From assembly GCA_035772405.1 (NCBI GenBank), contig JAYKKM010000260.1, positions 1,493,501 to 1,557,500 on the forward strand: a stretch of DNA of 64,000 nt. The letters run 5' to 3'. The notes beneath the pieces are model-generated. The model had not been told where the DNA came from and did not search any database. It was given only the letters and a program-made list of their open reading frames with translations. The stretch is from Chrysogorgia sp. JL179-B06. Lineage: Eukaryota > Cnidaria > Anthozoa > Scleralcyonacea > Chrysogorgiidae. This document shows, piece by piece, positions 53,986 through 64,000 of the stretch (position 1 is its first letter; every line of letters begins with the position of its first letter). The position numbers were made by a program, and so were the translations under genes.

Positions 53986-56164
53986 GAAAATAGCACTCTT
54001 TTATTTCCGCTTTCCTCTGAAGGTTCATGGCAATGCAATGATGAAGAGGAGAAATACGAAACATCAAGCATATTATATCTTACATTTTGCAAAAAAAATA
54101 TCTTAAATACTGCATAGTGTATTAAGAAAATGCTATATTTTGTTAGTTCAACTGTAAGTTATCATAACAGATACGGAAGTGACACCCGGTTAATAAGCTG
54201 TATGAATTTCACAGCTGTTCTATATTCGTAATTAATCACAGACACATCTTTATGCCACTTACTTGTATTCCTGGACTATTCACGATATACGCCAGGGATG
54301 GGTTTAAAAATTGAAAAAAGCACTTGGCACTTCTTACTATCTACAATCACCACCACAGTTGCACAAGCCTGTGCAAACCAAGCCTGCCTTAACACATTTG
54401 CAACGTCCTCTACAAGCAGTTTTGTATCTGCAACGGATGAGTTGATAACACGCATCTCTGAGCTGTGGGAGTGTCGTTCATTTTGGCGTACAAGACTTGT
54501 CATCACGCTGCCACCCATTCAGAAGGGCAGGGAAGAACAGGTTCTTTCAGAAGACTTTGACTTAATATAAAGCCACCTTGCAAGACTGCGCGCTTGGTGT
54601 GTTGCACCAAAGCTTCTTGAGTTGGAGGAATGTTATCCATAGTTTTAGACTTCTTCGAAAAAAGCTCTTGTCTAGCTTGATTGACCTTCATAAGGTTACT
54701 TGTGCGGTCGTATAGAAGAACCATGAACCTTTCGATCACCGACATGGATGTATCATCGACGATTTCTGGCAATGACTTCAGGACTTTAAGTGCTGGTGTT
54801 AGCTCTGCAAACACATTCCACACATCCGAGTCTTCTTTCCCTGGCCACCAAAGAAGGAAACAGTATCACATCTTGTTAGAGCGTGAAATAATGGTGGGAC
54901 AGATGCTTTGTCGGGACCAAGTGTCGAGGCAATGGTGTGCGCAGGCAGGTACCGAATTTTCTTTTTTGAACCATAAAGAACCCATAGTTCATTTTGCTGG
55001 GATGGTGTGTGCAATTGATATTGCTAGTATTATCCGTTGACGACCACAGAGGCTTGCATCCAAGACATGCATAATTAATCTCGTATCTGCTTCTACATGG
55101 CTACAAGACTCAATGGTGGTCATATGCGTTCTGTTGGGAGAGGGCAAGACGTTTTATTGGTAGTGACATCGCTTTTCTGCAAGCAATCTGAACAGCTCAT
55201 TCTTGTCAACACGTAGGAAGCCTTTCCAGTCAAACGGGATGTGTGTTAGCAGGTAAAACTTTCCGCCGTTGACCCGAGCCCCTCTTCTCGCGCACCGCTT
55301 TCTTCAAGGATCTTCTCTGTATATGTCCCATACAAGATCTACTCTTCTTACTGATTCCAATTGCCTTAATAGATACGAAGGAAACACAGCTTGCAAGTAT
55401 TCTTCAAAGGTGCACGCAGTTCCGGTAGGCAGCATATGAACGATAACGGCCCCATCCAGAATGATGGTATCTACGATTGGCTGCTGAACATCAGAACTAG
55501 CATGTAGACAATTCACTAAGTCTAATTTCTGTCCCTCTATGAGCTTCCCTACTTGCAAAAGGGATGGTGGCTGCGATTGGTTCTCGTACTTGAAGAAGTC
55601 ATCAAGATCTCCATCTCGATTCTGGCTTGCTATGTACAGCCTAAAATCAACGCCCTTTGGATAGCTGGTTTCTGCTCATGGTGGTGATGCTCTGAGCTGG
55701 AAGTACTCTCCTCGAACTCCCTGCTACTTGAGGACCCGCAATCATCCATCGTCGTAGAGCTGAGGGGTTTTCCGTCAGGCCAGCTGCACCTCCTTCTCCC
55801 TTTACCACTGCATTTACTTGCTCATGTGCATGGTCGACTTCGAGACCAACTTCTTTATCTTGTGCACCACGAAATATCCACTGGAAAACTCTTGAAACAC
55901 CTCAGCATGCTTGACTTGAAGCTCTGACATATCGCGGATATGAACGGAGAGCCACCTCGCATAACAGATATTGTCCATGGCAAACATCCAAGGGACAATC
56001 TGCTCCATGGACTGGAGGTAATATGGAAAATCAGCTTACCCGCATGCCTGCACGAGCTGACATGACATATCTTCATTCTAATCTTTTAAAGACTTAACTC
56101 TCTCGTTGTTGGCAACTTTTGTCACACTCATTGTAGGCTTTCTGCTGTACGAGGTAGAGACTAG

Positions 56165-57480
56165 TTAGCAGTTATTCCACGAACTCGAGTCGTATATGAG
56201 CTGACTAGCCGAGTCGGCTATCAGCCATATACGACGAGAGTGAGTGGAATAACTGTTTTATTATATACATGTACACAAGCTCTGGATATGAACAACATAA
56301 AATTGCAAGTTTATATTATACAAGTAATTGAATAGATTTTTAAATTTTCTCTCGACATCCGTCATGCGTAATGAAGACAAAATATGAATAATTAAATTAT
56401 GTCACGTGAAAGTGAAACGCCGATCAATCACTCATGGAAGGCATTCATATTATAAACAGTTTGAACAAAGAAAGTTTCCTGCAAAACCACTTTACCGATC
56501 AAAAAAAAACAGTTCAGCAAAGTCAGTTGTAAATGTTCACATTGCAATGGTGAAAGTTGAACACTGTACTTTTTGTCGTGGAGCTTCGCCGACTGCCATT
56601 TGAATACCGAACCCCGTTCATGTTGACATCAAACTTATTGCATTTTGAATCATTTGGACGCTGAAAGAGACTTTCACAGGCATGATTTAGATGCTTCAAG
56701 TATTTTTGGATCGTTTCGACAGGGCGGATGCTTGAGTCTCGAATACGGAAGATTTTGCCGTAGGACTCATCTTCGGTGTTGCCGAGGCCGCCTTTTGCTC
56801 TTTTGAAATCGGTTTTTTGTAGACTACTCCAGCTATCTTGCCAGACTTTCTCAAGTCTTGGACGAAAGCTTCTAGAATATGGTTAGCTTCAGCAAAGGTA
56901 GGGTCACCAATTATGCTAAAACCTTTGTTTGACGTTTTTTTGAGAAATCTAAATGGCAGCTCTAATGAACTACATTGTTGTTTTTATTTACAAGCCGTCT
57001 TTCTGCCTTAGCAGAAATGTGAAATTGCTTTATTAAGCAAGAATTTAACTTTGTTTTGGACATTTCTGTTATGTACTTGTCAAATTTCTTTGAACTCGTA
57101 AACCATTCATTCGTAAACCAAGTAGAAACGCTAAAATTTTATTTTTTGAAGGCCAAAAATATTTCTAGCAACGCCACTTTAAACGTCGCTGTTTTTCTAA
57201 AAATATGAAATTTGGAGAGCTTTTCGTAAAATCTAGTTGTTCTATCTACCGTCAAATACTTTCATTCCGAATTTGGTTGCTTTCTGCGTGCATTTTGGTG
57301 TACTATTTCCCAGTAAAACATGAATTTCTTCTTCGTTTAATTCTGCAAATCTGGCAGCCATTTTGCTAGATTTCTCTACCAGTAGGATATGAGCTGATAG
57401 CCTACTAGTAGAGGAACCAATCAGATTGCAGAATAGCTCATATCCAGAGCTTGTGTATATAATAATTGCTGTTATTTGAT
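56165..57480. mobile_element. Insertion with inverted ends and a tyrosine-recombinase remnant
   Basis: At the left, TTATTATATACATGTACACA then AGCTCTGGATATGA; at the right, the complement of TTATTATATACACAAGCTCT then GGATATGA. Outside the left arm lies a hairpin of CAGTTATTCCAC and GTGGAATAACTG (56171-56255). It separates two consecutive blocks of the HALTGCD gene, so it is a later insertion. No exact target duplication was identified. Confidence 0.55.
56590..56935 (-). pseudogene. DUF3504/Crypton-like tyrosine recombinase fragment
   Basis: Minus strand: IIGDPTFAEANHILEAFVQD, LRKSGKIAGVVYKKPISKEQ, then after frame changes ETIQKYLKHLNHACESLFQR and FDVNMNGVRYS. These blocks match the start and the late part of the recombinase domain in KIAA1958/ZMYM-like proteins and Cryptons, which move DNA through a tyrosine nucleophile. 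The middle (usually FGRRG) and the catalytic end are missing. Confidence 0.5.
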
Positions 57481-59640
57481 GGGCGCGTCTCGTTCTTGTC
57501 AGGTGAATGGCAATGATAAAGGAATCTGCAACGCCTTGAGTTGCCACCCCTGCATTAGACATGATTTCCGTCCATCCACTCCAATTCAACCACTTCCCAA
57601 GCACTTTCAAATAAGTCATCTCAATATACAGACACCAAGCATGATAACAAACTTATCCTCTCCATGACTATTTGGAAATTTCCACTGAATGAGGTTGGTC
57701 AACAGCAATCACTGGAATTTGTGTAGGGTTGACATGATGTACAGCAGATCGTACTACATTCATTGAATGGAGTATCATGGCGAGTGAGTGGGCATTCTCC
57801 AAAAACAGCGGCAGAATGGTGATGATTGGTCATTCGTGTGATTATGGCGAGACTTTCGAAGCACGATATACCGCCCAGGAAACAGCATCGTCTTTATCAA
57901 GCTCCTCTTTCCAGAGCACTTTAACGTGTTATAGCCAGTCGTTCTGGTGGGCATGACCAGTAATCGGCGGAGCGTAAAGTTCACTTGATGGTAAAGCAAC
58001 AGGGGGAACCTCACGATATGATGATGGCAGCTGATCAATTTTCTTGGAACTGTTGCATTGGCAGGGTCGAACGTATCAACTCCTTCATTTCCCAATTTAT
58101 CTTCCGTTGGATGTTGTACTAACGAAATTGCTGTGCAATAGTAACCGCCAGAGTAGTAAACAATCCTCCACATAGCTTGGACGGACACACAACTGCTTCA
58201 CTCGTAGCGTCCTATGACACTGTTAGCAATGTCAGATGATATGGACAGTAGTAGCCTATCATATAAAATACACAGTCCCTAACTTGAAAACTATTGATAA
58301 GAGATTTATCCCTTGTCGCTCCATGGATTTTCAGTGATGCATATATTGGAAGCGGACATTCCTTGGCTCGTGTGTGATGGGGACTGGAAGACTGTGATCG
58401 ATTGCGTACTCGTGAGATGCTGTTGAAGACTACAAGCTGTGCGATTTTCAGGCAGGCCTGATTGGGAACTCAACCGGAAGGCTATTTGTTAATGGTCGCC
58501 CCTATCGATATTTTTACGTATTTATAAAGCAGAGCTTCTAAATATTACTCGGTCGAAACCGTTTTGTGATTCGACGGTATTATTTTTCTGAATCTGGAGT
58601 TATGTCCGCCATTAATCGTTCATGTTCCTGACCAGCGTAAATGAAGTGACGTCATATTCTCAATGCGAAGACTCCACATGGCTAATTCTTCAAGTAAATC
58701 AAGGTCGTTTTTTCAAATTCTTCGTCTGAATGGCTGGACATTTCATCTACTTCTCGAAGAAAACAAGTAACCTCGACTGAAATTCAGGCATAGCATTGAT
58801 AATCTGACGTCATAAACAATATTCCCTTTTGAAATTGTGGACTCACTTGAAACATGTTTTTAGTAATGGTGGCCTAAATAATAGTGATTTCAGAGCTCAA
58901 AATACTTACTTCAAAATACCATTTTTTTAGTTGTTTTTTTCATCGATGATCACTTTCGACCCTGAAATACTATTCTATGCTAAAGAAAATATGAAAGACG
59001 GGGGTGAATTTTCATCATAGTGGCACTTTAAGAATCATATCTAGCCGAATCTTCAGCGAAGCCGGGATAGATTCTTTTTGGCATTCTTCGGGAAATGTTC
59101 CGTTAAAAGAATTCTGGATATGCGATATATCTCTTATTATCATTGCCGCTCTTGCCAAATGCCATGCTTCAGAATCCCTCTCTTTTGCTCGCTTGAGTAC
59201 ATCTCCAGTTTCATGCTTGTGATCAGTCAGATCTGTAAAAGCTGCCATTACTCTCCTTCAATCTTGTGGTATTGACTATACCAGAGTCGACCCCCACTTC
59301 CAATTTCTCAGAAAATAATCAAGGCACGTGCTGGATCTCCTAGCCTTAATTGGACTAGTTCTCTCATCTGGAGGCATTTATACATGCGCTTCCTCAACCT
59401 CGACAACTTTCAGCTTTCTCTTCTGGGCACATTGAAACTTTCTATTGTTGAACAGATCTCTGCATGACTTGTGCCAAGTTGCATTATGGTTGTTTAGTGC
59501 ATGTTCTATTCCCTGCCCTCCAAGCAGTGAATGTTCAAATTCACTGGCAACATGTCAATCTTGAGGAATTCCTGAAGATTATTCACGAATGAGGAGTACC
59601 CAACACCAGCATCATTCCTTGTAGACGTTGGACTTTTTCT

Positions 59641-61375
59641 TTTTGGCAAATAATACCGAGGTATTATTCTTCCATAATTTTAGTAAGCTCAACTGAAATC
59701 AAACGTTCATTTTTAGTTTGTAAAACAATTAGTGCGATAAACATATTTGGTTTTAGTTATACTCAAATACCTAGGGTCTGGTTTCACTCAATTTTACACT
59801 TGACTTAAGTGGAGAGCTTATTTTTCAAAAGCTTTTAGATTGTCTATATTTCAAATATAAATTATAAGGTTATGCAATAGAAAAAGAACTTAAAACCTAA
59901 AAAGTCCATGCACATAGCATCTATTTAGAAGAAATTGTTTACTTTGAAGAAATTGTTTACCTCGGACGACTGTAAGTTCCCATAACGGCAACCGTACGAG
60001 GACTGGTACCTAGTGCGTAGTTTGCGATAGATTACACACCGATCACACCATAGATAGCATTTCAGACGGTTACATTTTGTAACCTGAAAAATGAAATAAA
60101 CACATGGATTTTCAAAATTAACCAATAATTGCAAAATCTGATAAGGGCTGTCACTGGGATTTAAAACTCAGGCCTGATGCGCACTGCATAGCAATCGACA
60201 ATTTTTGTTAGCAATTTATCATTGCCTTGTAGGCGTGAGATTCTCCAACTGAAATATAGGAACACAGCTATTTTTAACTGGAAGATAAAGAACGGAAAGT
60301 ACCAATTGGGAATTGATCGAACTGCCCTGTAAGTGATTGGTGAGTCACGTGACACCATTTATATTCTCAAGTGGCTACTACACACCCATTGAACATCACC
60401 CAAAGTCAAAAGCTTTCTAAAAACCAAAATCCTGGCGAAAATATCGATTTTTATCGTATCCTCGTTTCCATGTCATCTAATTTTTGAGCATGCGCAGTAA
60501 CTGGCCCCCACATCTGGGCCCCACATGTTTATCTTTGGGACGATAGTAACTTGGCCAAGTTTCATGCTTGTATAACAAATTTGAACAATTCTGCTGTTAT
60601 TTGGTCTACTACTAATAGATGACCTTCGCTCGAAACGTTAATACTTAGATACACGAACCTTGCTACGTTTGATTTCTATTTCGACACTGCGTACGCAGCA
60701 CACTACTGACTAGTGCACAAATGGAAGTGTAGATAAATATCGGCCGATAAATGTTTCAACAGTCGGTTCAACAATGGAACGCCCATTTATTTATAGACAA
60801 AGGTCATTTCCTAAAGCGTTCTAATTCCCTGCTAGACATGACATGCTTATTAATCTAAACCAAATGTATTCCTCCGCAATGAGAGCCATCACAAGTATTG
60901 TATATGTCATTGATATATATATGGCATGTACACTCGATGCGTGTACACAAGTGTGTGTAAAAGCTATTATATATCATTAATACATTTTTATAATATATAA
61001 TTTTTATTTATATTGTACCGAAAAGAGAATCCCCAATGACGCCCCAGCCAATCGCCCTGGTTGTAAATTATCATTGCTAATGTTGTTGTTTTAGCCCTGT
61101 ATACAGTGGCAAATCCAAAGACTAGTGCATTAAATGCTGTTTTCTAATGCATTTTTCACAATACAATTTTTCAAATGATTTCCTTTTTAGGGTTATCTGT
61201 TGCGTGAGCAAACCAGTAGAAGATAGTTTAATCTTGTCACGAAGCTTGTAAATTCACAGCAAATTGTTAAATTAATGTCAATCCCTACCAAACATATTTG
61301 GTAACTTACAGAGAAATAGCTCACATCCATTCTGGAATTGAATCAGAACATACTTGTCACTTATTTCTGATAATT
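59641..61375. other. Non-coding stretch with minor repeats
   Basis: A perfect palindrome AATAATACCGAGGTATTATT at 59648-59667, a 17-bp tandem duplication (GAAGAAATTGTTTAC) at 59926-59960, and a Penelope-like word GATGACCTTCGCTCGAAACG at 60618-60637. ORFs at 59925-60134 and 60161-60358 are not recognised. Confidence 0.45.
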
Positions 61376-61382
61376 GAACAAT

Positions 61383-62660
61383 TTATAAAGGAGTGTCAAT
61401 TTGAGAGACTTTTTTAATATGTGAACATAGTTGAACACAATCATGATCAGGATACAGCCAAGATTGTTCAAAGTGGACACGCTTTGCAAAGACAATACAA
61501 ATGGACTCTCCACCTCTCTTTAAGCAGTGCAAAAACCACCAGCTGCAATGTTGCACCACTTCGTGTTCTCCCAAATCAATTTTGTCGGCACGACGAGCGT
61601 GTGTACTCCAATCAACGGAATATATTTCCATTACAAACAGCTTTGGTGACGAATTCTGCTTCATCTTCAGGAACATTTTCATAATATTCATCGAATAAAT
61701 ATTTTTCTTGAATATCCAAGTCACGAACATATGATGCACCCAAAAGTTCCAGGGGCATGACCTTTTAGTTGAACATCCAGGTATGAAAAGACCACGCTGC
61801 GTACAGGATCATCATTGGAGATGGACCATGTGAAAATGAATTCAGAGCCCTGTACAGCAGAAATGAATTGGCAATATGCGAAGGAACGGCTCGTGTACGA
61901 TGGGATAATCTAAATAACACTTCGTTGAATCATTCAAAGATATGTTGAGTAGCTTGGAAGAGGGCCCCAATTAACGACTGTCTGAGTTACATATGGCACA
62001 GTTGATGGACATTATAAGTCATGTTTGTTGCACCATAAAGGTGCTGAAAGTTCTTGGTGAACTTGACGAGATAGGCATCTGCTTTGTTGATGGCATCTGC
62101 TTTGTTGATGTCAGCAAGGCTGATGCTTGACATTGAAAGAAGGTACACAGCTTGAACTAAAAGAAGCAAGTGCCTGGTGATGGCAGCAATCCCTGAAGAA
62201 TAACAGGACTGTAGAGTAGAAGCCACCAGTGCCACGTTCGGAGGTAGGACGTGGGAGTCTTGTAATTTCCTGAGGGGGCATTATAGAGGTAAGTCTTGAA
62301 TGAATTTATGATTGATGTCTGCTAAATACCAGGGCTCTTGATGGTGGGTAGAATCAAACCAAAGGTGTCCCAATTACCTTAAGATACCAAGATCTATACA
62401 ATGCAAACTGTCAACAAATCCACGCACAATGTGAAAATAAGGAAGATCCAGGAGTTTGGAAGGACCTTTTACTCCGAGAATTGGTTGTTGCTTTTGAAAT
62501 GCAGTGCGATCATTCTTTACTGTTTGGTCATAGGTTCGGATGTCATAACCATTTGGAGATTGCAAATACACCCGGGTATGTCCTCTGCCCTTTCAATTGC
62601 CTATCTGGGGTTATAACACCAACTACATCCATACTGCCCATTACTGGTGTATGTACTGAA
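61383..62660 (-). pseudogene. Second TNP2-like transposase fragment
   Basis: From 62660 downward: NGQYGCSWCYNPR (the Cys motif), YDQTVKNDRTAFQKQQPILG, VKGPSKLLDLPYFHIVRGFV and DSLHCIDLGI. Then HLLLLVQAVYLLSMSSISLA, YLVKFTKNFQHLYGATNMTY, WGPLFQATQHIFE, and a C-terminal part with FDEYYENVPEDE and KRGGESICIVFAKR. This is the second half of a TNP2-type transposase with no N-terminal NTDG block. The hWK segment between 62374 and 62235 is missing, and a 15-bp direct duplication (INKADA twice) lies near 62090. Sequence differs clearly from the 47.8-52.0 kb gene, so it is another lineage, not a tandem copy. No terminal repeats found. Confidence 0.7.
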
Positions 62661-62984
62661 GAGCTCATCTTGCAATGGTATCGTATGAACAAATACAGGC
62701 AAATACCCCGGTCGATTTGGTATCAGAACGGTATAGGACAGCTCAGTGGTGGAAGAATATGGTAGATAACAGTTCACCCGATGATGAGTACCTACCTATA
62801 CTATCAAGTTTTGTGATTGGTTGATTCAAACAATAAAACAATAGAATCAACCACAAAGAAACCAATGTCCTAACCCTATCACTTTTGTTCCATATAGCCA
62901 ATCACAAAACCTGTTCATTTTAGGTACGTATTTACCCTAAACATGTGGAAACATGTTGACGCATGCGCTCTTAAGTAAATTTCA

Positions 62985-63212
62985 TCCCGCTATGCCAAGT
63001 TACCCGGCGAAAAGTGTTTACATGGAGAAATTTCCAACTCGCCTTGCTGAGAACTCGGCTGCCAGTGCCGAGTTCTCGGCTAGGCGAGTTACCCGCTTGT
63101 CCATATAAACAGTGGTCCGAAAAAAACAGTACTTCTTATACCGGCCGGGATCTCGCCTTTGCCGAGTAACTCACTTAGGCGGGTAACTCGCCTCCATATA
63201 AACAGGCCCTAA
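62985..63212. mobile_element. Fold-back element rich in ACTCGCC/GGCGAGT words
   Basis: AACTCGCC, GGCGAGTTACCCG, AACTCGGC and GCCGAGTT recur in both orientations, ending TCCATATAAACAGGCCCT with a related TCCATATAAACAGTGG in the centre (63100). It resembles a small terminal-repeat element. Confidence 0.5.
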
Positions 63213-63970
63213 ATGTGGGATGGCCTTGTCATAGATACACATATAGATCATTAAGTTATCATGTAAACATGTACTGTACCTGTTGAGAGCTTTTTTAGCT
63301 TATTCCTTAGTTTAAGTACTATACACAATGGCATGTTTATGTTCTGGAAGATATTGTCGTCTAGGTTTGTTAGCAATTTCAGGTCAGACATCGTTTCAAA
63401 CTGAAAAAATATTAAGATATATATTTGTATGAGTGGATACAAAAAGATTGCATTCAAAGAGGCAACTAAATTGTAGTTATTGTACCTTGTTCTTGGTGAC
63501 TAATTCTTCAACATATTCATTGAGGCCTGTTTAGCTATTTTTATAAGAAAGTCTTTAGCTTCAGTGTTCTACATAATAAAAAAGAATGTACGTAACAATG
63601 ATTGATTACATATCTTGTGAACACCCTGGATTTTGACTCTGATCTAACTACTGTACGTGTATACTTTGATTTGTCCAAAAGAAACTATAAAATCTCAGGT
63701 GATACAATATATAAGTGTTAAATTATCAGTGCCAGTTCATTCATATAAACAGGAGGCTGAAGCAGTCGTAGTAAGCACACGTTTATGATTTGAAAGACCT
63801 TTTTAATGTTTAGGTATTCGATTGCGAATTGAAAATAAATTCGCTCATCGATTACCCTTGTCCTTGAGTTGACGATATAAGATTAAGTCCTTGAGTTGAC
63901 GATATAAATCCTTAAAGCTAGTGCCTAGTGTCCAAAAATTAAGTATTCAAAAACCTGAAAGTGTAGCACC
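63213..63970. other. Non-coding stretch
   Basis: No gene supported. A 21-bp direct duplication (GTCCTTGAGTTGACGATATA) occurs at about 63859-63906. Confidence 0.45.
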
Positions 63971-63974
63971 AATC

Positions 63975-64000
63975 TACAGGGTGTATCAAAAAAGGCGCAA
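63975..64000 (+). repeat. Possible mariner-type terminal repeat, cut by window end
   Basis: TACAGGGTGTATCAAAAAAG has the CAGGGTGT..CAAAA form of many Tc1/mariner tips next to a TA. The rest of the element lies outside the window. Confidence 0.35.

Larger units (their letters stand above)
54341..59640 (-). pseudogene. HALTGCD-family repeat protein with PIN/FEN-like core (broken)
   Basis: Conserved blocks appear in order from 59640 to 54341 across all frames: HALNNHNATWHKSCRDLFNN, KRAKERDSEAWHLARAAMII, CPLPIYASLKIHGATRDKSL, YHQVNFTLRRLLVMPTRTTG, LNWSGWTEIMSNAGVATQGV, FAMDNICYARWLSVHIRDMS, VDTIILDGAVIVHMLPTGTA and RRVDLVWDIYRED, SHVEADTRLIMHVLDA, PPLFHALTRCDTVSFFGGQG, KTMDNIPPTQEALVQHTKRA, and a Cys-rich tail ending CNCGGDC. 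This large family is highly repeated in cnidarian genomes. The spaced acidic blocks (ILDG, VWD, EADTR, LTRCD) look like a PIN/FEN-type nuclease fold. Function is unproven; a mobile origin is likely. Many stops and shifts, plus a 1.3-kb insertion at about 56170-57480, destroy this copy. Confidence 0.65.

Noticed and set aside
56406..56603. 65-codon plus-strand ORF
   Set aside because: Shadow of the tyrosine-recombinase remnant read on the minus strand.

Overview
The window is eukaryotic and almost certainly from an invertebrate animal, most likely a cnidarian. It is AT-rich, its coding stretches are broken up by introns with GT..AG borders, several repeats end in LINE-type tails, tRNA-derived SINEs are common, and several of the protein families (BEL/Pao elements, TNP2-type transposases, large HALTGCD-type repeat proteins, RPA/Pif1 and SF3-helicase genes) are ones I know as abundant in cnidarian genomes. 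The taxon is inferred, not shown. I see no rRNA, no convincing functional tRNA gene, no CRISPR array and no clearly intact conventional host gene. This is a nest of mobile elements.

Layout. 0.2-9.7 kb: the tail of a Tc1/mariner transposase, a 3' BEL/Pao fragment with its LTR, tandem and fold-back repeats, a Ty3/Gypsy reverse transcriptase split by a TTAA-flanked MITE, and a DDE-like transposase fragment. 9.8-13 kb: a BEL/Pao gag, then a Ty3/Gypsy derivative in which gag runs almost directly into the last part of integrase. 13-20.6 kb: little coding sequence, with duplicated repeats, a C14/G10 hairpin and TTAGGG-like DNA. 20.6-25.9 kb: P-loop ATPase exons, an SGNH-like tail, a zinc-finger/SF3 helicase gene, and a head-to-head RPA-like and Pif1-like helicase pair. 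27.6-35.1 kb: a complete BEL/Pao LTR retrotransposon on the minus strand with a 5-bp target-site duplication, nearly identical LTRs and a frameshifted coding region. 35.2-38.7 kb: fold-back elements and a SINE cluster.

38.95-52.89 kb is the most interesting part. It looks like one 13.9-kb CACTA/EnSpm-like DNA transposon. It has near-perfect terminal inverted repeats, arrays of a palindromic GATCTTGCC-type repeat inside both ends, a TNP2-like transposase gene on the plus strand, and a divergently transcribed BEN-domain gene on the minus strand. I infer that the BEN protein could bind the end arrays, as TNPA does in plant En/Spm. A 191-bp piece covering the first BEN-side exon and its splice donor is repeated in inverted orientation inside the TNP2 gene, so the 2.4-kb promoter segment between the copies could in principle invert. 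Both genes carry frameshifts, and part of the transposase core was not found.

53.3-59.7 kb: two small exons of unknown function, then a large degenerate gene of the HALTGCD/PIN-FEN-like family, interrupted by an insertion flanked by inverted repeats that holds a tyrosine-recombinase (DUF3504-type) remnant. 61.4-62.7 kb: a second, different TNP2-like pseudogene. 63-64 kb: a fold-back repeat and, at the very edge, a possible mariner terminal repeat.

Most coding features are broken by single-base indels or stops, which could be decay or residual assembly error. All homology calls were made by eye from motifs.
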